A stretch of DNA of 7,384 nt, taken from the NCBI GenBank assembly GCA_947453585.1, contig CANGHQ010000082.1:1-7384 (forward strand), read 5' to 3'. Shown one piece after another: positions 1-5,825 of the stretch. The number at the start of each line of letters is the position of its first letter. Position 1 is the first letter of the stretch. This stretch comes from Burkholderiales bacterium (lineage in GTDB: Bacteria > Pseudomonadota > Gammaproteobacteria > Burkholderiales > Burkholderiaceae_C). A program made the translations under genes and the position numbers. A model generated the notes under the pieces. That model did not search any database. It was not told the DNA's origin and worked only from the letters and a program-made list of their open reading frames with translations.

Positions 1-585
1 GGCAATCGCCTGCGAGATCAGGGGCAAAGTCACCAAAAAGAACACCTGCAAGGGACGGCAACCGAGGTCTTGCGCGGCTTCTTCCAAGGAGGGGCTCACT
101 TCTTGCAGGCGCGACAGCACGACCACCGTGGCGTACGCCATTCCCAAGAGCGTGTGGCCCAGCCAAATGGTGCCAAAGCCGCGCTCGGGAAAGCCCAACA
201 GCCGCTGCACCGACACCAGCATCAGCAGCAGCGACAGGCCAATAATGACCTCGGGCATCACCAGCGGCGAATTCACCATGCCCGCAAACAAGGTGCGGCC
301 CGGAAAGCGCTTGAAACGGTGCAAGGACAAGGCCGCCAGCGTGCCCAGCACCACCGACGAGCAGCCGGTGAGAAAGGCGATTTCAAGCGACAGCCGAAAG
401 CCGGAGATGATTTCTGCGTCTTTCATCAGGGCCGCGTACCAGCGCATGGACCAGCCACCCCAGCTGGTGACCATGGGGCTTGCGTTAAAGCTCAAGACCA
501 CCAGGGTGGCGATGGGCAAGTACAAGAACAGGAATACCGCGCCCATCCAGAAGCGCGATGTGAGGCGTCCCGCATGGTGCTTCAT
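1..585 (-). CDS. potI: Polyamine ABC transporter permease, PotI-like, second copy (3' end outside window)
   Basis: One of the two inner-membrane channel subunits of a spermidine/putrescine ABC importer. The frame is open without a stop from an ATG at 585 to the window edge and gives the first 195 residues; PotI proteins are usually about 280, so the last third lies outside. It begins MKHHAGRLTSRFW, followed by a hydrophobic first membrane segment (about 13-33). A middle region reads GMVNSPLVMPEVIIGLSLLL (about 107-126), typical of PotI. Near the edge is the EAA loop that docks on the ATPase (LEEAAQDLG, then FFLVTLP). Its ATG overlaps the stop of the preceding PotH gene in a 4-base ATGA (585-582), a usual sign of translational coupling. 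A G-rich stretch (GGGGG) ends six bases before the start. The family assignment is firm. It is closely related to the complete PotI at 3952-4821. Confidence 0.93.
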   Translation of the reverse strand, partial: MKHHAGRLTSRFWMGAVFLFLYLPIATLVVLSFNASPMVTSWGGWSMRWYAALMKDAEIISGFRLSLEIAFLTGCSSVVLGTLAALSLHRFKRFPGRTLFAGMVNSPLVMPEVIIGLSLLLMLVSVQRLLGFPERGFGTIWLGHTLLGMAYATVVVLSRLQEVSPSLEEAAQDLGCRPLQVFFLVTLPLISQAIA

Positions 586-1520
586 GCCCTGCCCCCGCTG
601 TTGGCTTCAGCCTGGTATTTGTTGAACAAAGCCACCGGAACGATGATGAGCAGCACCATGACCACGGCCACGGCGGCAGCCATGGGCCAGTCGTTGTTGC
701 TGAAAAACTCATCCCACAGCACGCGCCCAATCATCAGCGTCTGAGGGCCGCCCAGCAATTCTGGAATGACGAACTCGCCCACGCAGGGAATGAACACCAG
801 CATGGAGCCAGCAATGATGCCGCTCTTGGACAAGGGCACGGTGATGCGCCAAAAGGCCTGCCAAGGCGTGGCGCCCAGGTCGAGCGCGGCCTCGAGCAGC
901 GTCAAATCCATTTTGACCAGATTGGCATAAAGCGGCAGGATCATGAAAGGCACATAGGTGTAGACCATGCCCAGAACCAGGGAAAACGGCGTGTTCATCA
1001 TCTTGATGGGCTCGGCCATGACCCCGGCGGCCAGCAAGATGTTGTTGATGACGCCGCTGTCGGCCAGCAGCATCTTCCATGCATAGACGCGCAACAAGAA
1101 AGAGGTCCAGAACGGCAGCATCACCAGCATCAGGAGCGCCGGGCGCTTGTCGGCGGGGCTGCGGGCCAGAAAATAGGCAAACGGGTAGGCAATGGCCAGA
1201 CAAATGGCCGTGGTAATCGCCGCAAATTTGATGGAACTGAGGTAGGTCTGGAAATACAGCGTGTCTTCAAACAGGCTGAAGTAGTTACCGAACTTGACCT
1301 TGAGTGTGAGCGTGTCGTCGGCCCAGGCCAGTACGTCGTGGAAGAACACCGTGTCCATTTCTGACACGCTGATCTTGAACACCACCAAAAAAGGCAGCAA
1401 AAACACGGCCAGCAAAAAGAGCATGGGCACGCCAATGACTGCTGAGCGGCCCCAAACGGCGCCAAACCGGTCCAAGGACGCAGTGCGCGGGTTCAGGGCC
1501 TGGGGTTCGCGCGCCGCCAT
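582..1520 (-). CDS. potH: Polyamine ABC transporter permease, PotH-like, second copy
   Basis: Inner-membrane permease that should pair with PotI to form the polyamine channel. With the start at 1520 it has 312 residues, close to E. coli PotH (317). Hydrophobic segments lie at about 25-50, 97-119, 126-142, 178-200, 234-253 and 280-300, fitting six membrane helices. The family signature LPFWTSFLLRVYAWK is at about 135-149. The ATPase-docking EAA loop is LLEAALDLGATPW (about 208-220), ending TVPLS. The frame stays open to 1562, but that longer form would overlap the ATPase gene by 37 bases and add an atypical arginine- and cysteine-bearing leader. The ATG at 1520 sits 5 bases after the ATPase stop and begins MAAREPQ. 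No good Shine-Dalgarno is visible before it, so translation probably depends on ribosomes finishing the ATPase gene. The stop overlaps the next gene by 4 bases. Confidence 0.95.
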   Translation of the reverse strand: MAAREPQALNPRTASLDRFGAVWGRSAVIGVPMLFLLAVFLLPFLVVFKISVSEMDTVFFHDVLAWADDTLTLKVKFGNYFSLFEDTLYFQTYLSSIKFAAITTAICLAIAYPFAYFLARSPADKRPALLMLVMLPFWTSFLLRVYAWKMLLADSGVINNILLAAGVMAEPIKMMNTPFSLVLGMVYTYVPFMILPLYANLVKMDLTLLEAALDLGATPWQAFWRITVPLSKSGIIAGSMLVFIPCVGEFVIPELLGGPQTLMIGRVLWDEFFSNNDWPMAAAVAVVMVLLIIVPVALFNKYQAEANSGGRA

Positions 1521-1525
1521 TGGGT

Positions 1526-2674
1526 TTACCGCGTCAGCACCACAACGTCGCTGCCACACCACCAGACATAGACCCGGTCGCCCCAGGTGAGTTGGGCCGC
1601 ATTGTGGCGCGCCGCGTTGGTGTGCGTTACCTTGACCACGGTGCCGCCGTCGAGCTTGACGTGGTAAGTGGTCAGGCTACCCAAATATGCCAGGTCTTCA
1701 ATTACACCTTGGGCCATGTTGTAGCCCACTTCGGCCAGGGACTCGCGCTCGGCGTCTTGCACTGGCGTGGTCTGCAAGGTCATCTTCTCAGGTCGCACCG
1801 CCACGTGCACGTCCATGCCCGCCGTGCCGGTAATGCCATGGCTCACATAGTGTTTGCACTCGTTAGTGGCAATCACCACGTGGTCGGGCTCATCGACTTC
1901 GACATGGCCCTTGAAAAGGTTCACGCTGCCAATAAAGTCGGCCACAAAGCGGCAGTTGGGGGTTTCGTAGATTTCGGCGGGCTGGCCTATTTGCAGAATC
2001 TTGCCTTCGCTCATCACGCCAATGCGGGTGGCCATGGTCATGGCCTCTTCCTGGTCGTGGGTGACCATGACGCAGGTAACGCCCACTTGTTCAATGATGC
2101 GCACCAGTTCAAGTTGCGTTTGCTGGCGCAGCTTGGCGTCGAGGGCGCCCAGGGGTTCGTCCAGCAACAACAGTTGCGGGCGTTTGGCCAGGCTGCGCGC
2201 CAAAGCGACGCGCTGCTGCTGGCCGCCCGAGAGCTGGTGCGGCTTGCGTTTGGCATAGGGTTTGAGCTGCACCAGATCGAGCATTTGCGCCACGCGCTCC
2301 TGCATCTCGGCCTTGGGCATGTGGTCACGGCGCAGGCCAAAGGCGATGTTGTCCCACACCGTCAGGTGCGGGAACAGGGCGTAGCTCTGGAACATCATGT
2401 TGATGGGCCGCTCGTAGGGCGCCAGCCCCACAATGTCCTGGCCGCCCAGCAATATCTGACCCGAGGTCGGCGCCTCAAAGCCCGCCAGCATGCGCAACAA
2501 GGTGGACTTGCCGCAGCCGGACGACCCCAGCAAGGCGAAGATCTCGCCCTGGCGCACGTCCAGACTGACTTCGTCCACCGCGAACACATCGTCAAATTTC
2601 TTGACGATGCGGCGGATCTGCAAAAACGGGGCGCCCGCCGACGGGCCAGCGCTGACTTGGTTTGGATGTGCCAC
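1526..2674 (-). CDS. potG: Polyamine ABC transporter ATP-binding protein, PotG-like
   Basis: Cytoplasmic ATPase subunit that powers polyamine import; the only ATPase gene in the window. It has 382 residues (E. coli PotG 377). The nucleotide-binding domain has all its motifs: Walker A GSSGCGKST (50-58), Q-loop Q96 in MFQSYALFPH, signature LSGGQ (148-152), Walker B LLLLDEP (168-174) with catalytic E173, D-loop GALDA and switch H206 in VTHD. About residues 245-380 form the C-terminal TOBE-type regulatory domain, with the typical AVRPEK at 292-297. The start is a GTG at 2674, chosen because AGGGGG ends six bases before it and no better start fits. It follows the second binding-protein gene by 31 bases and precedes the second PotH by 5. 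The PotG rather than PotA assignment rests on overall resemblance and on its PotF/H/I neighbours. Confidence 0.95.
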   Translation of the reverse strand: MAHPNQVSAGPSAGAPFLQIRRIVKKFDDVFAVDEVSLDVRQGEIFALLGSSGCGKSTLLRMLAGFEAPTSGQILLGGQDIVGLAPYERPINMMFQSYALFPHLTVWDNIAFGLRRDHMPKAEMQERVAQMLDLVQLKPYAKRKPHQLSGGQQQRVALARSLAKRPQLLLLDEPLGALDAKLRQQTQLELVRIIEQVGVTCVMVTHDQEEAMTMATRIGVMSEGKILQIGQPAEIYETPNCRFVADFIGSVNLFKGHVEVDEPDHVVIATNECKHYVSHGITGTAGMDVHVAVRPEKMTLQTTPVQDAERESLAEVGYNMAQGVIEDLAYLGSLTTYHVKLDGGTVVKVTHTNAARHNAAQLTWGDRVYVWWCGSDVVVLTR

Positions 2675-2680
2675 CGGCAG

Positions 2681-2686
2681 CCCCCT
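2681..2686 (-). promoter_or_regulatory. Ribosome binding site of potG (supports GTG start)
   Basis: AGGGGG on the minus strand, six bases before the GTG at 2674. It lies in the 31-base gap between the second potF and potG, and is the reason for accepting a GTG start there. Confidence 0.6.
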
Positions 2687-2705
2687 GTGCGTTGAAGCCG
2701 TCGGC

Positions 2706-3842
2706 CTAGATGCCGGTCTTGAAGGACGTATAAGCCCGCGTGGCCAGGCGGCGGATGTCGTTGGTCAGCGCCTTGGGCGCCACCATGGTGGCCATTTCCT
2801 CAGCACTGGGGAAGACCGATGGGTTTTTGGCCACTTCAGGGCTGATGAATTTGCGCGATTCCTTGTTGGGGTTGGCGTATTTGACCTTGTTGGTCAGGCC
2901 CGCATGCACTTCCGGACGCATGATGTAGTTCATGAACACCAGGGCGTTTTTGGGGTGGGCCGCATCTGCTGGAATGGCCATCATGTCAAAGAACAGCACG
3001 GCACCAGTCTTGGGGATCAGTGCCACCACATCTTGGCCAGTCTTGCCTTCAATGGCCCGGCTGCGGGCGATATTGATGTCGCCGTTCCAGCCAAGCGCCA
3101 TGCAAACCGAGCCACTGGCCATGTCGTTGATATAGCCCGACGAACTGAACAAGGTCACATACGGACGCACGCTTTTGAGCAAGGCCAGCGCTTCCTGGTA
3201 GTCGCCAGCGTTTTTGCTGAACGGGTCTTTGCCAAGGTAATGCAAGGCGGCCGGCAGCACTTCGGTAGCGCTGTCGAGCGTACTCACGCCGCAGCTCTTG
3301 AGCTTGCTGATGTATTTGGGGTTGAAAAACAGCTCCCACACATTGGCGGGCATGGGCTCACTGCCCAGGGCGGCCTTGACCTTGGCGGTATTGATGCCAA
3401 TCGTGGTGTAGCCCCACAGCCAATTGACCAAATACTGGTTGCCCGGGTCAATTTTGGCAATTTGCGACTGGATATCGGGATCGAGGTTTTTCAGGTTGGG
3501 CAGCTGGTTCTTGTCCAGTTTGGCCAGCAGGCCGCCGTCAATCTGCAGGCGGGCGAACGTGGACGAGGGAACCACCAAGTCGTAGCCCGTTTTGCCGGCC
3601 ACCAGCTTGGCGTGCAAGATTTCGTTGTTGTCATAGGTGTCGTAGCGCACCTTGATGCCAGTCTCTTTTTCGAAATTGGGAATGGTGTCTTCGGCAAGGT
3701 AGTCGGACCAGTTGTAGATATTGAGGATTTTTTCCTCATCGGCCAGGGCCGGCGCAGCGCCCGCAGCCAATACCAGGCCTGCCGCCAGGCTACCAAGGAG
3801 TTCACGCCAGAGTTTGAAGGGGTGGGGGGTGGTCAATTTCAT
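2706..3842 (-). CDS. potF: Periplasmic polyamine-binding protein, PotF-like, second copy (secreted, soluble)
   Basis: Substrate-binding protein that captures polyamine in the periplasm and hands it to the PotH/PotI permease. From the ATG at 3842 it has 378 residues (PotF 370). It starts with a Sec signal peptide: basic residues up to about 13, a hydrophobic core (14-30), then PALA before DEEK, so cleavage is probably after A34. The mature start ILNIYNWSDYL is a PotF hallmark. Residues matching the E. coli PotF diamine pocket are present: W45, S46, D47, Y48, S93, E194, W252, D255, F284, D286 and Y322. C184 and C247 match the known PotF disulfide. The frame is open to 4019, but that extension overlaps potI and lacks signal-peptide character. 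The start is slightly uncertain: AGGAG touches the ATG directly, and a TTG two codons later has better spacing. The ligand (putrescine, cadaverine, agmatine or spermidine) cannot be fixed from sequence alone. Confidence 0.94.
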   Translation of the reverse strand: MKLTTPHPFKLWRELLGSLAAGLVLAAGAAPALADEEKILNIYNWSDYLAEDTIPNFEKETGIKVRYDTYDNNEILHAKLVAGKTGYDLVVPSSTFARLQIDGGLLAKLDKNQLPNLKNLDPDIQSQIAKIDPGNQYLVNWLWGYTTIGINTAKVKAALGSEPMPANVWELFFNPKYISKLKSCGVSTLDSATEVLPAALHYLGKDPFSKNAGDYQEALALLKSVRPYVTLFSSSGYINDMASGSVCMALGWNGDINIARSRAIEGKTGQDVVALIPKTGAVLFFDMMAIPADAAHPKNALVFMNYIMRPEVHAGLTNKVKYANPNKESRKFISPEVAKNPSVFPSAEEMATMVAPKALTNDIRRLATRAYTSFKTGI

Positions 3843-3847
3843 CTCCT
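3843..3847 (-). promoter_or_regulatory. Ribosome binding site of second potF, unusual spacing
   Basis: AGGAG on the minus strand, ending immediately before the ATG at 3842 with no spacer. The usual spacing is about 5-9 bases. The same AGGAG lies six bases before a TTG codon at 3836 (codon 3 of the ATG reading), so the TTG may be the real start. Either choice leaves the signal peptide essentially intact. Confidence 0.5.
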
Positions 3848-3872
3848 GAGAAAACGATGCAGACAAACGGTA

Positions 3873-3899
3873 TTGCGAAAGTGCACTGAAAGGGCGCAA
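3873..3899. repeat. Inverted repeat TTGCG/CGCAA around an AGTGCACT palindrome
   Basis: Plus-strand TTGCG (3873-3877) and CGCAA (3895-3899) form a 5-base inverted repeat, with the self-complementary octamer AGTGCACT (3880-3887) between them. It lies in the spacer upstream of the second potF. It could be a regulator-binding site, but the arms are short and chance is not excluded. Confidence 0.3.
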
Positions 3900-3934
3900 A
3901 TAACCCAGACATCCTAAGCGATTCGGGCGGCGCC

Positions 3935-3948
3935 TTGCATCCATGCAA
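3935..3948. promoter_or_regulatory. Palindrome, candidate operator before second potF
   Basis: TTGCATCCATGCAA is a perfect 6-base inverted repeat around a 2-base centre. It starts just after the potI stop (3952) and lies about 93 bases before the second potF start. The size and symmetry suit a dimeric helix-turn-helix regulator. A -10-like TAGGAT lies downstream on the minus strand (3916-3911), but no convincing -35 at proper distance is seen. In the rest of the 109-bp spacer the only other element seen is the inverted repeat at 3873-3899. Confidence 0.35.
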
Positions 3949-3951
3949 TCC

Positions 3952-4821
3952 CTATGCCAGCTTGTCGATTTGCTTGGCATCACGGGCACCCGAAGCGGCG
4001 GTCTGTGCGTCCCGCGCACGCCGACGCGCCTCGCGTGCGACCCAGACGCTGTAGCCGATCACACCCAGGCTGACCGCTGCAATGAGCAAACTTGCCGCCG
4101 CATAGATGGTGGGGTTGATGCCCCGGCGGGCATAGCCAAAAATCACCTGCGGCAGGGTGTTGACCCCCGGCCCAGACAAAAACTCAGAAATCACCACGTC
4201 GTCAAACGACAGCGTGAACGACAGCAAGAAAGCCGCCACGATGGCCTGCGCGATATTGGGAAGAGTCACCAAAAAAAAGACCTGGATGGGACGCGCACCC
4301 AGGTCCATGGCGGCCTCTTCCAGCGCCCGATCAAACTCCATCAGGCGGGACTGCACCACCACCATGGCGTAGGCCATGCCCAGCAAAGTGTGGCCCAAAA
4401 TAATCGTCAGCAAACCACGTTCAGGCCAACCAAAGGCATTTTGAACGCCCACCATCAGCAGCAAAAGCGACAAGCCAATCACCACCTCCGGCATCACCAA
4501 GGGCGCGTTGACCATGCCCGAAAACACGGCGCGCCCGGTAAACCGGTGGTAGCGCACCAGCACGAACGCGGCAAACGTGCCCAATATGGCCGACAGAGCG
4601 CCGGTCACACCGGCAATCTGCAAGGACAACCAAAAGCCTTCAACAATTTTGGTGTCGCGCCCCAGCGCCTCGTACCAGCGCCACGAGAAGCCGGTAAACA
4701 CCGCGTCCTGCCGCGTGCTGTTGAAGGAAAAAACCACCATAAAAAGCAGCGGCAAGTACAAAAACGAAAAAATGGCAATGAGCCAGAGTTTGCTGAAGTG
4801 TTGGTTGATAAAGCGCTGCAT
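3952..4821 (-). CDS. potI: Polyamine ABC transporter permease, PotI-like, first copy
   Basis: Second inner-membrane permease of the first transport block, expected to pair with the PotH gene just before it. It has 289 residues (E. coli PotI 281). Hydrophobic segments occur at about 12-33, 66-90, 108-128, 137-156, 192-207 and 239-260. GMVNAPLVMPEVVIGLSLLL (102-121) is a PotI family stretch, and the EAA loop LEEAAMDLGARP (167-178) continues to FFLVTLP. The C-terminal tail after about 262 is basic and alanine-rich (REARRRARDA) and looks cytoplasmic. The ATG at 4821 follows the PotH stop by 11 bases; its Shine-Dalgarno AGGGA (4834-4830) overlaps that stop and is spaced 8 bases from the ATG. An 8-base T run (minus strand, 4278-4271) codes for the FF just after the EAA motif. 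There is no ATPase gene after it; a second binding-protein gene follows instead. Confidence 0.95.
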   Translation of the reverse strand: MQRFINQHFSKLWLIAIFSFLYLPLLFMVVFSFNSTRQDAVFTGFSWRWYEALGRDTKIVEGFWLSLQIAGVTGALSAILGTFAAFVLVRYHRFTGRAVFSGMVNAPLVMPEVVIGLSLLLLMVGVQNAFGWPERGLLTIILGHTLLGMAYAMVVVQSRLMEFDRALEEAAMDLGARPIQVFFLVTLPNIAQAIVAAFLLSFTLSFDDVVISEFLSGPGVNTLPQVIFGYARRGINPTIYAAASLLIAAVSLGVIGYSVWVAREARRRARDAQTAASGARDAKQIDKLA

Positions 4822-4822
4822 G

Positions 4823-4850
4823 GCCGACGTCCCTACTGTTCGGCGTCGGC
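4823..4850 (-). other. Stem-loop at the potH/potI junction
   Basis: In the minus-strand transcript GCCGACG (4850-4844) can pair perfectly with CGTCGGC (4829-4823). The 14-base loop contains both the potH stop codon TAG and the potI Shine-Dalgarno AGGGA. The 3' arm ends one base before the potI ATG. A ribosome finishing potH would melt the 5' arm, so the structure could couple potI translation to potH. The pairing is seen directly; the role is inferred. Confidence 0.45.
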
Positions 4851-5792
4851 TGCAGGTGCCGCTGGCAAGGGCTCAGCTGCATTGCCGACATGCTGGTAGT
4901 ACAGCGCCAGCGGCAGCACCACGAGCGCAATCATGGACACCGCGAGCGCACTGGCGCGCGGCCAGTTGTTGCTGCTGAACATTTCGTCCCACACCACCCG
5001 CCCGACCATCAGGTTTTCGGGGCCGCCCAGCAAGGACGGAATCACAAACTCGCCCACCGCCGGAATGAACACCAGCATGAAGCCCGCCACGATGCCGGCC
5101 TTGGACAGCGGGACCGTCACAAGCCAAAACGCTTTCCAGGGCGTTGCGCCCAGGTCCTTGGCGGCTTCAAGCAGACGCACATCGAGCTTGACCAGGTTGG
5201 CATACAGCGGCAGCACCATAAAGGGCAGATACACATAGGTCATGCCCACGAGCATGGATACGCTGGTGTAGAGCATTTGCACCGGTTCGTGGGTAATGCC
5301 CAGCAACATGATCAACTGGTTGAGCACGCCCTGGTCGGCCAGGATGCCCTTCCAGGCGTAGACACGCAGCAAAAACGAGGTCCAAAACGGCAGCATCACC
5401 ATCATCAGCAGCGCCGGGCGAACACTGGGCTTGGCCCGGGCAATGAAATAGGCAAAGGGGTAACCCAGCAAGAGGCAAAGCACCCCGGTGCACAAAGCGT
5501 AGCCAATGGAGCGCAGGTAGGCGTCCACATACACCGTATGAAACAGCGCCCCACCCTCCGTGGGCCGAAAGATCGAGAGGTAGTTTTCGTATTTGAGCCG
5601 CAGCACGCCGGCCTGGCTGTCCCACAGCGGCTTGAAGGGATGGATGTCGCTGCCCATGTCCACAAAGCTGATGTACAGCAATATGAAAAACGGCAGCAGA
5701 AAAAACACCGTGAGCCAGCCAAACGGCAGACCAATGACAAAGCGCCGCCCCGGCGCCCAATGGCGCGCGAGCAGGCGGGACGCTTGGTTCAT
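4833..5792 (-). CDS. potH: Polyamine ABC transporter permease, PotH-like, first copy
   Basis: Inner-membrane channel subunit of the first transport block. It has 319 residues (E. coli PotH 317). Hydrophobic segments lie at about 18-43, 96-118, 126-142, 177-199, 233-252 and 280-298. The family signature LPFWTSFLLRVYAWK is at about 134-148 and the ATPase-docking loop LLEAAKDLGATPW at 207-219. A periplasmic stretch with LRLKYENYLSIF (64-75) matches the same part of the second PotH copy. The C-terminus is a short alanine- and proline-rich tail. The ATG at 5792 has AGGGG (5805-5801) eight bases before it. The gene follows the lipoprotein gene by 33 bases and precedes potI by 11. Many stretches are near-identical to the second PotH even at DNA level, so the two are evidently paralogues. 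Confidence 0.95.
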   Translation of the reverse strand: MNQASRLLARHWAPGRRFVIGLPFGWLTVFFLLPFFILLYISFVDMGSDIHPFKPLWDSQAGVLRLKYENYLSIFRPTEGGALFHTVYVDAYLRSIGYALCTGVLCLLLGYPFAYFIARAKPSVRPALLMMVMLPFWTSFLLRVYAWKGILADQGVLNQLIMLLGITHEPVQMLYTSVSMLVGMTYVYLPFMVLPLYANLVKLDVRLLEAAKDLGATPWKAFWLVTVPLSKAGIVAGFMLVFIPAVGEFVIPSLLGGPENLMVGRVVWDEMFSSNNWPRASALAVSMIALVVLPLALYYQHVGNAAEPLPAAPAADAEQ

Positions 5793-5800
5793 TTCAGTCG

Positions 5801-5825
5801 CCCCTGAAAAGCAGCAATCAGGCGC
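5801..5825 (-). other. Imperfect stem-loop between first potF and potH
   Basis: Just after the potF stop, minus-strand CCTGA pairs with TCAGG. Two further outer pairs are possible across a GG bulge, and the loop is about 10 bases. The 3' arm overlaps the AGGGG Shine-Dalgarno of potH. Such hairpins after a binding-protein gene can protect its mRNA and lower permease translation, as known for malE-malF. Here this is inference from a modest stem. Confidence 0.3.

Noticed and set aside
1521..1562. N-terminal extension of the second potH to 1562
   Set aside because: It would overlap potG by 37 bases; the ATG at 1520 sits in the normal coupled position after the potG stop.
1520..2695. Long plus-strand open frame opposite potG
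   Set aside because: It is antisense to a gene with all ABC ATPase motifs, its product is rich in His, Gln and Ala with no recognisable domain, and it is explained by the codon bias of the real gene.
2675..2705. Hairpin in the gap between the second potF and potG
   Set aside because: GC-rich pieces (ACGGC and GCTGCCG) pair over only about four bases; not distinguishable from chance.
2490..3917. Long plus-strand open frame (475 codons) opposite the second potF
   Set aside because: It runs antisense across the second potF and the start of potG, both with clear family hallmarks; its predicted protein has no familiar motif or signal.
3843..4019. N-terminal extension of the second potF to 4019
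   Set aside because: It overlaps the end of potI, lacks a signal peptide at its front and puts the real signal peptide in the interior.
4890..5807. Plus-strand open frame opposite the first potH
   Set aside because: Its product is full of His, Gln, Arg and Lys, the typical antisense reading of a hydrophobic membrane-protein gene.
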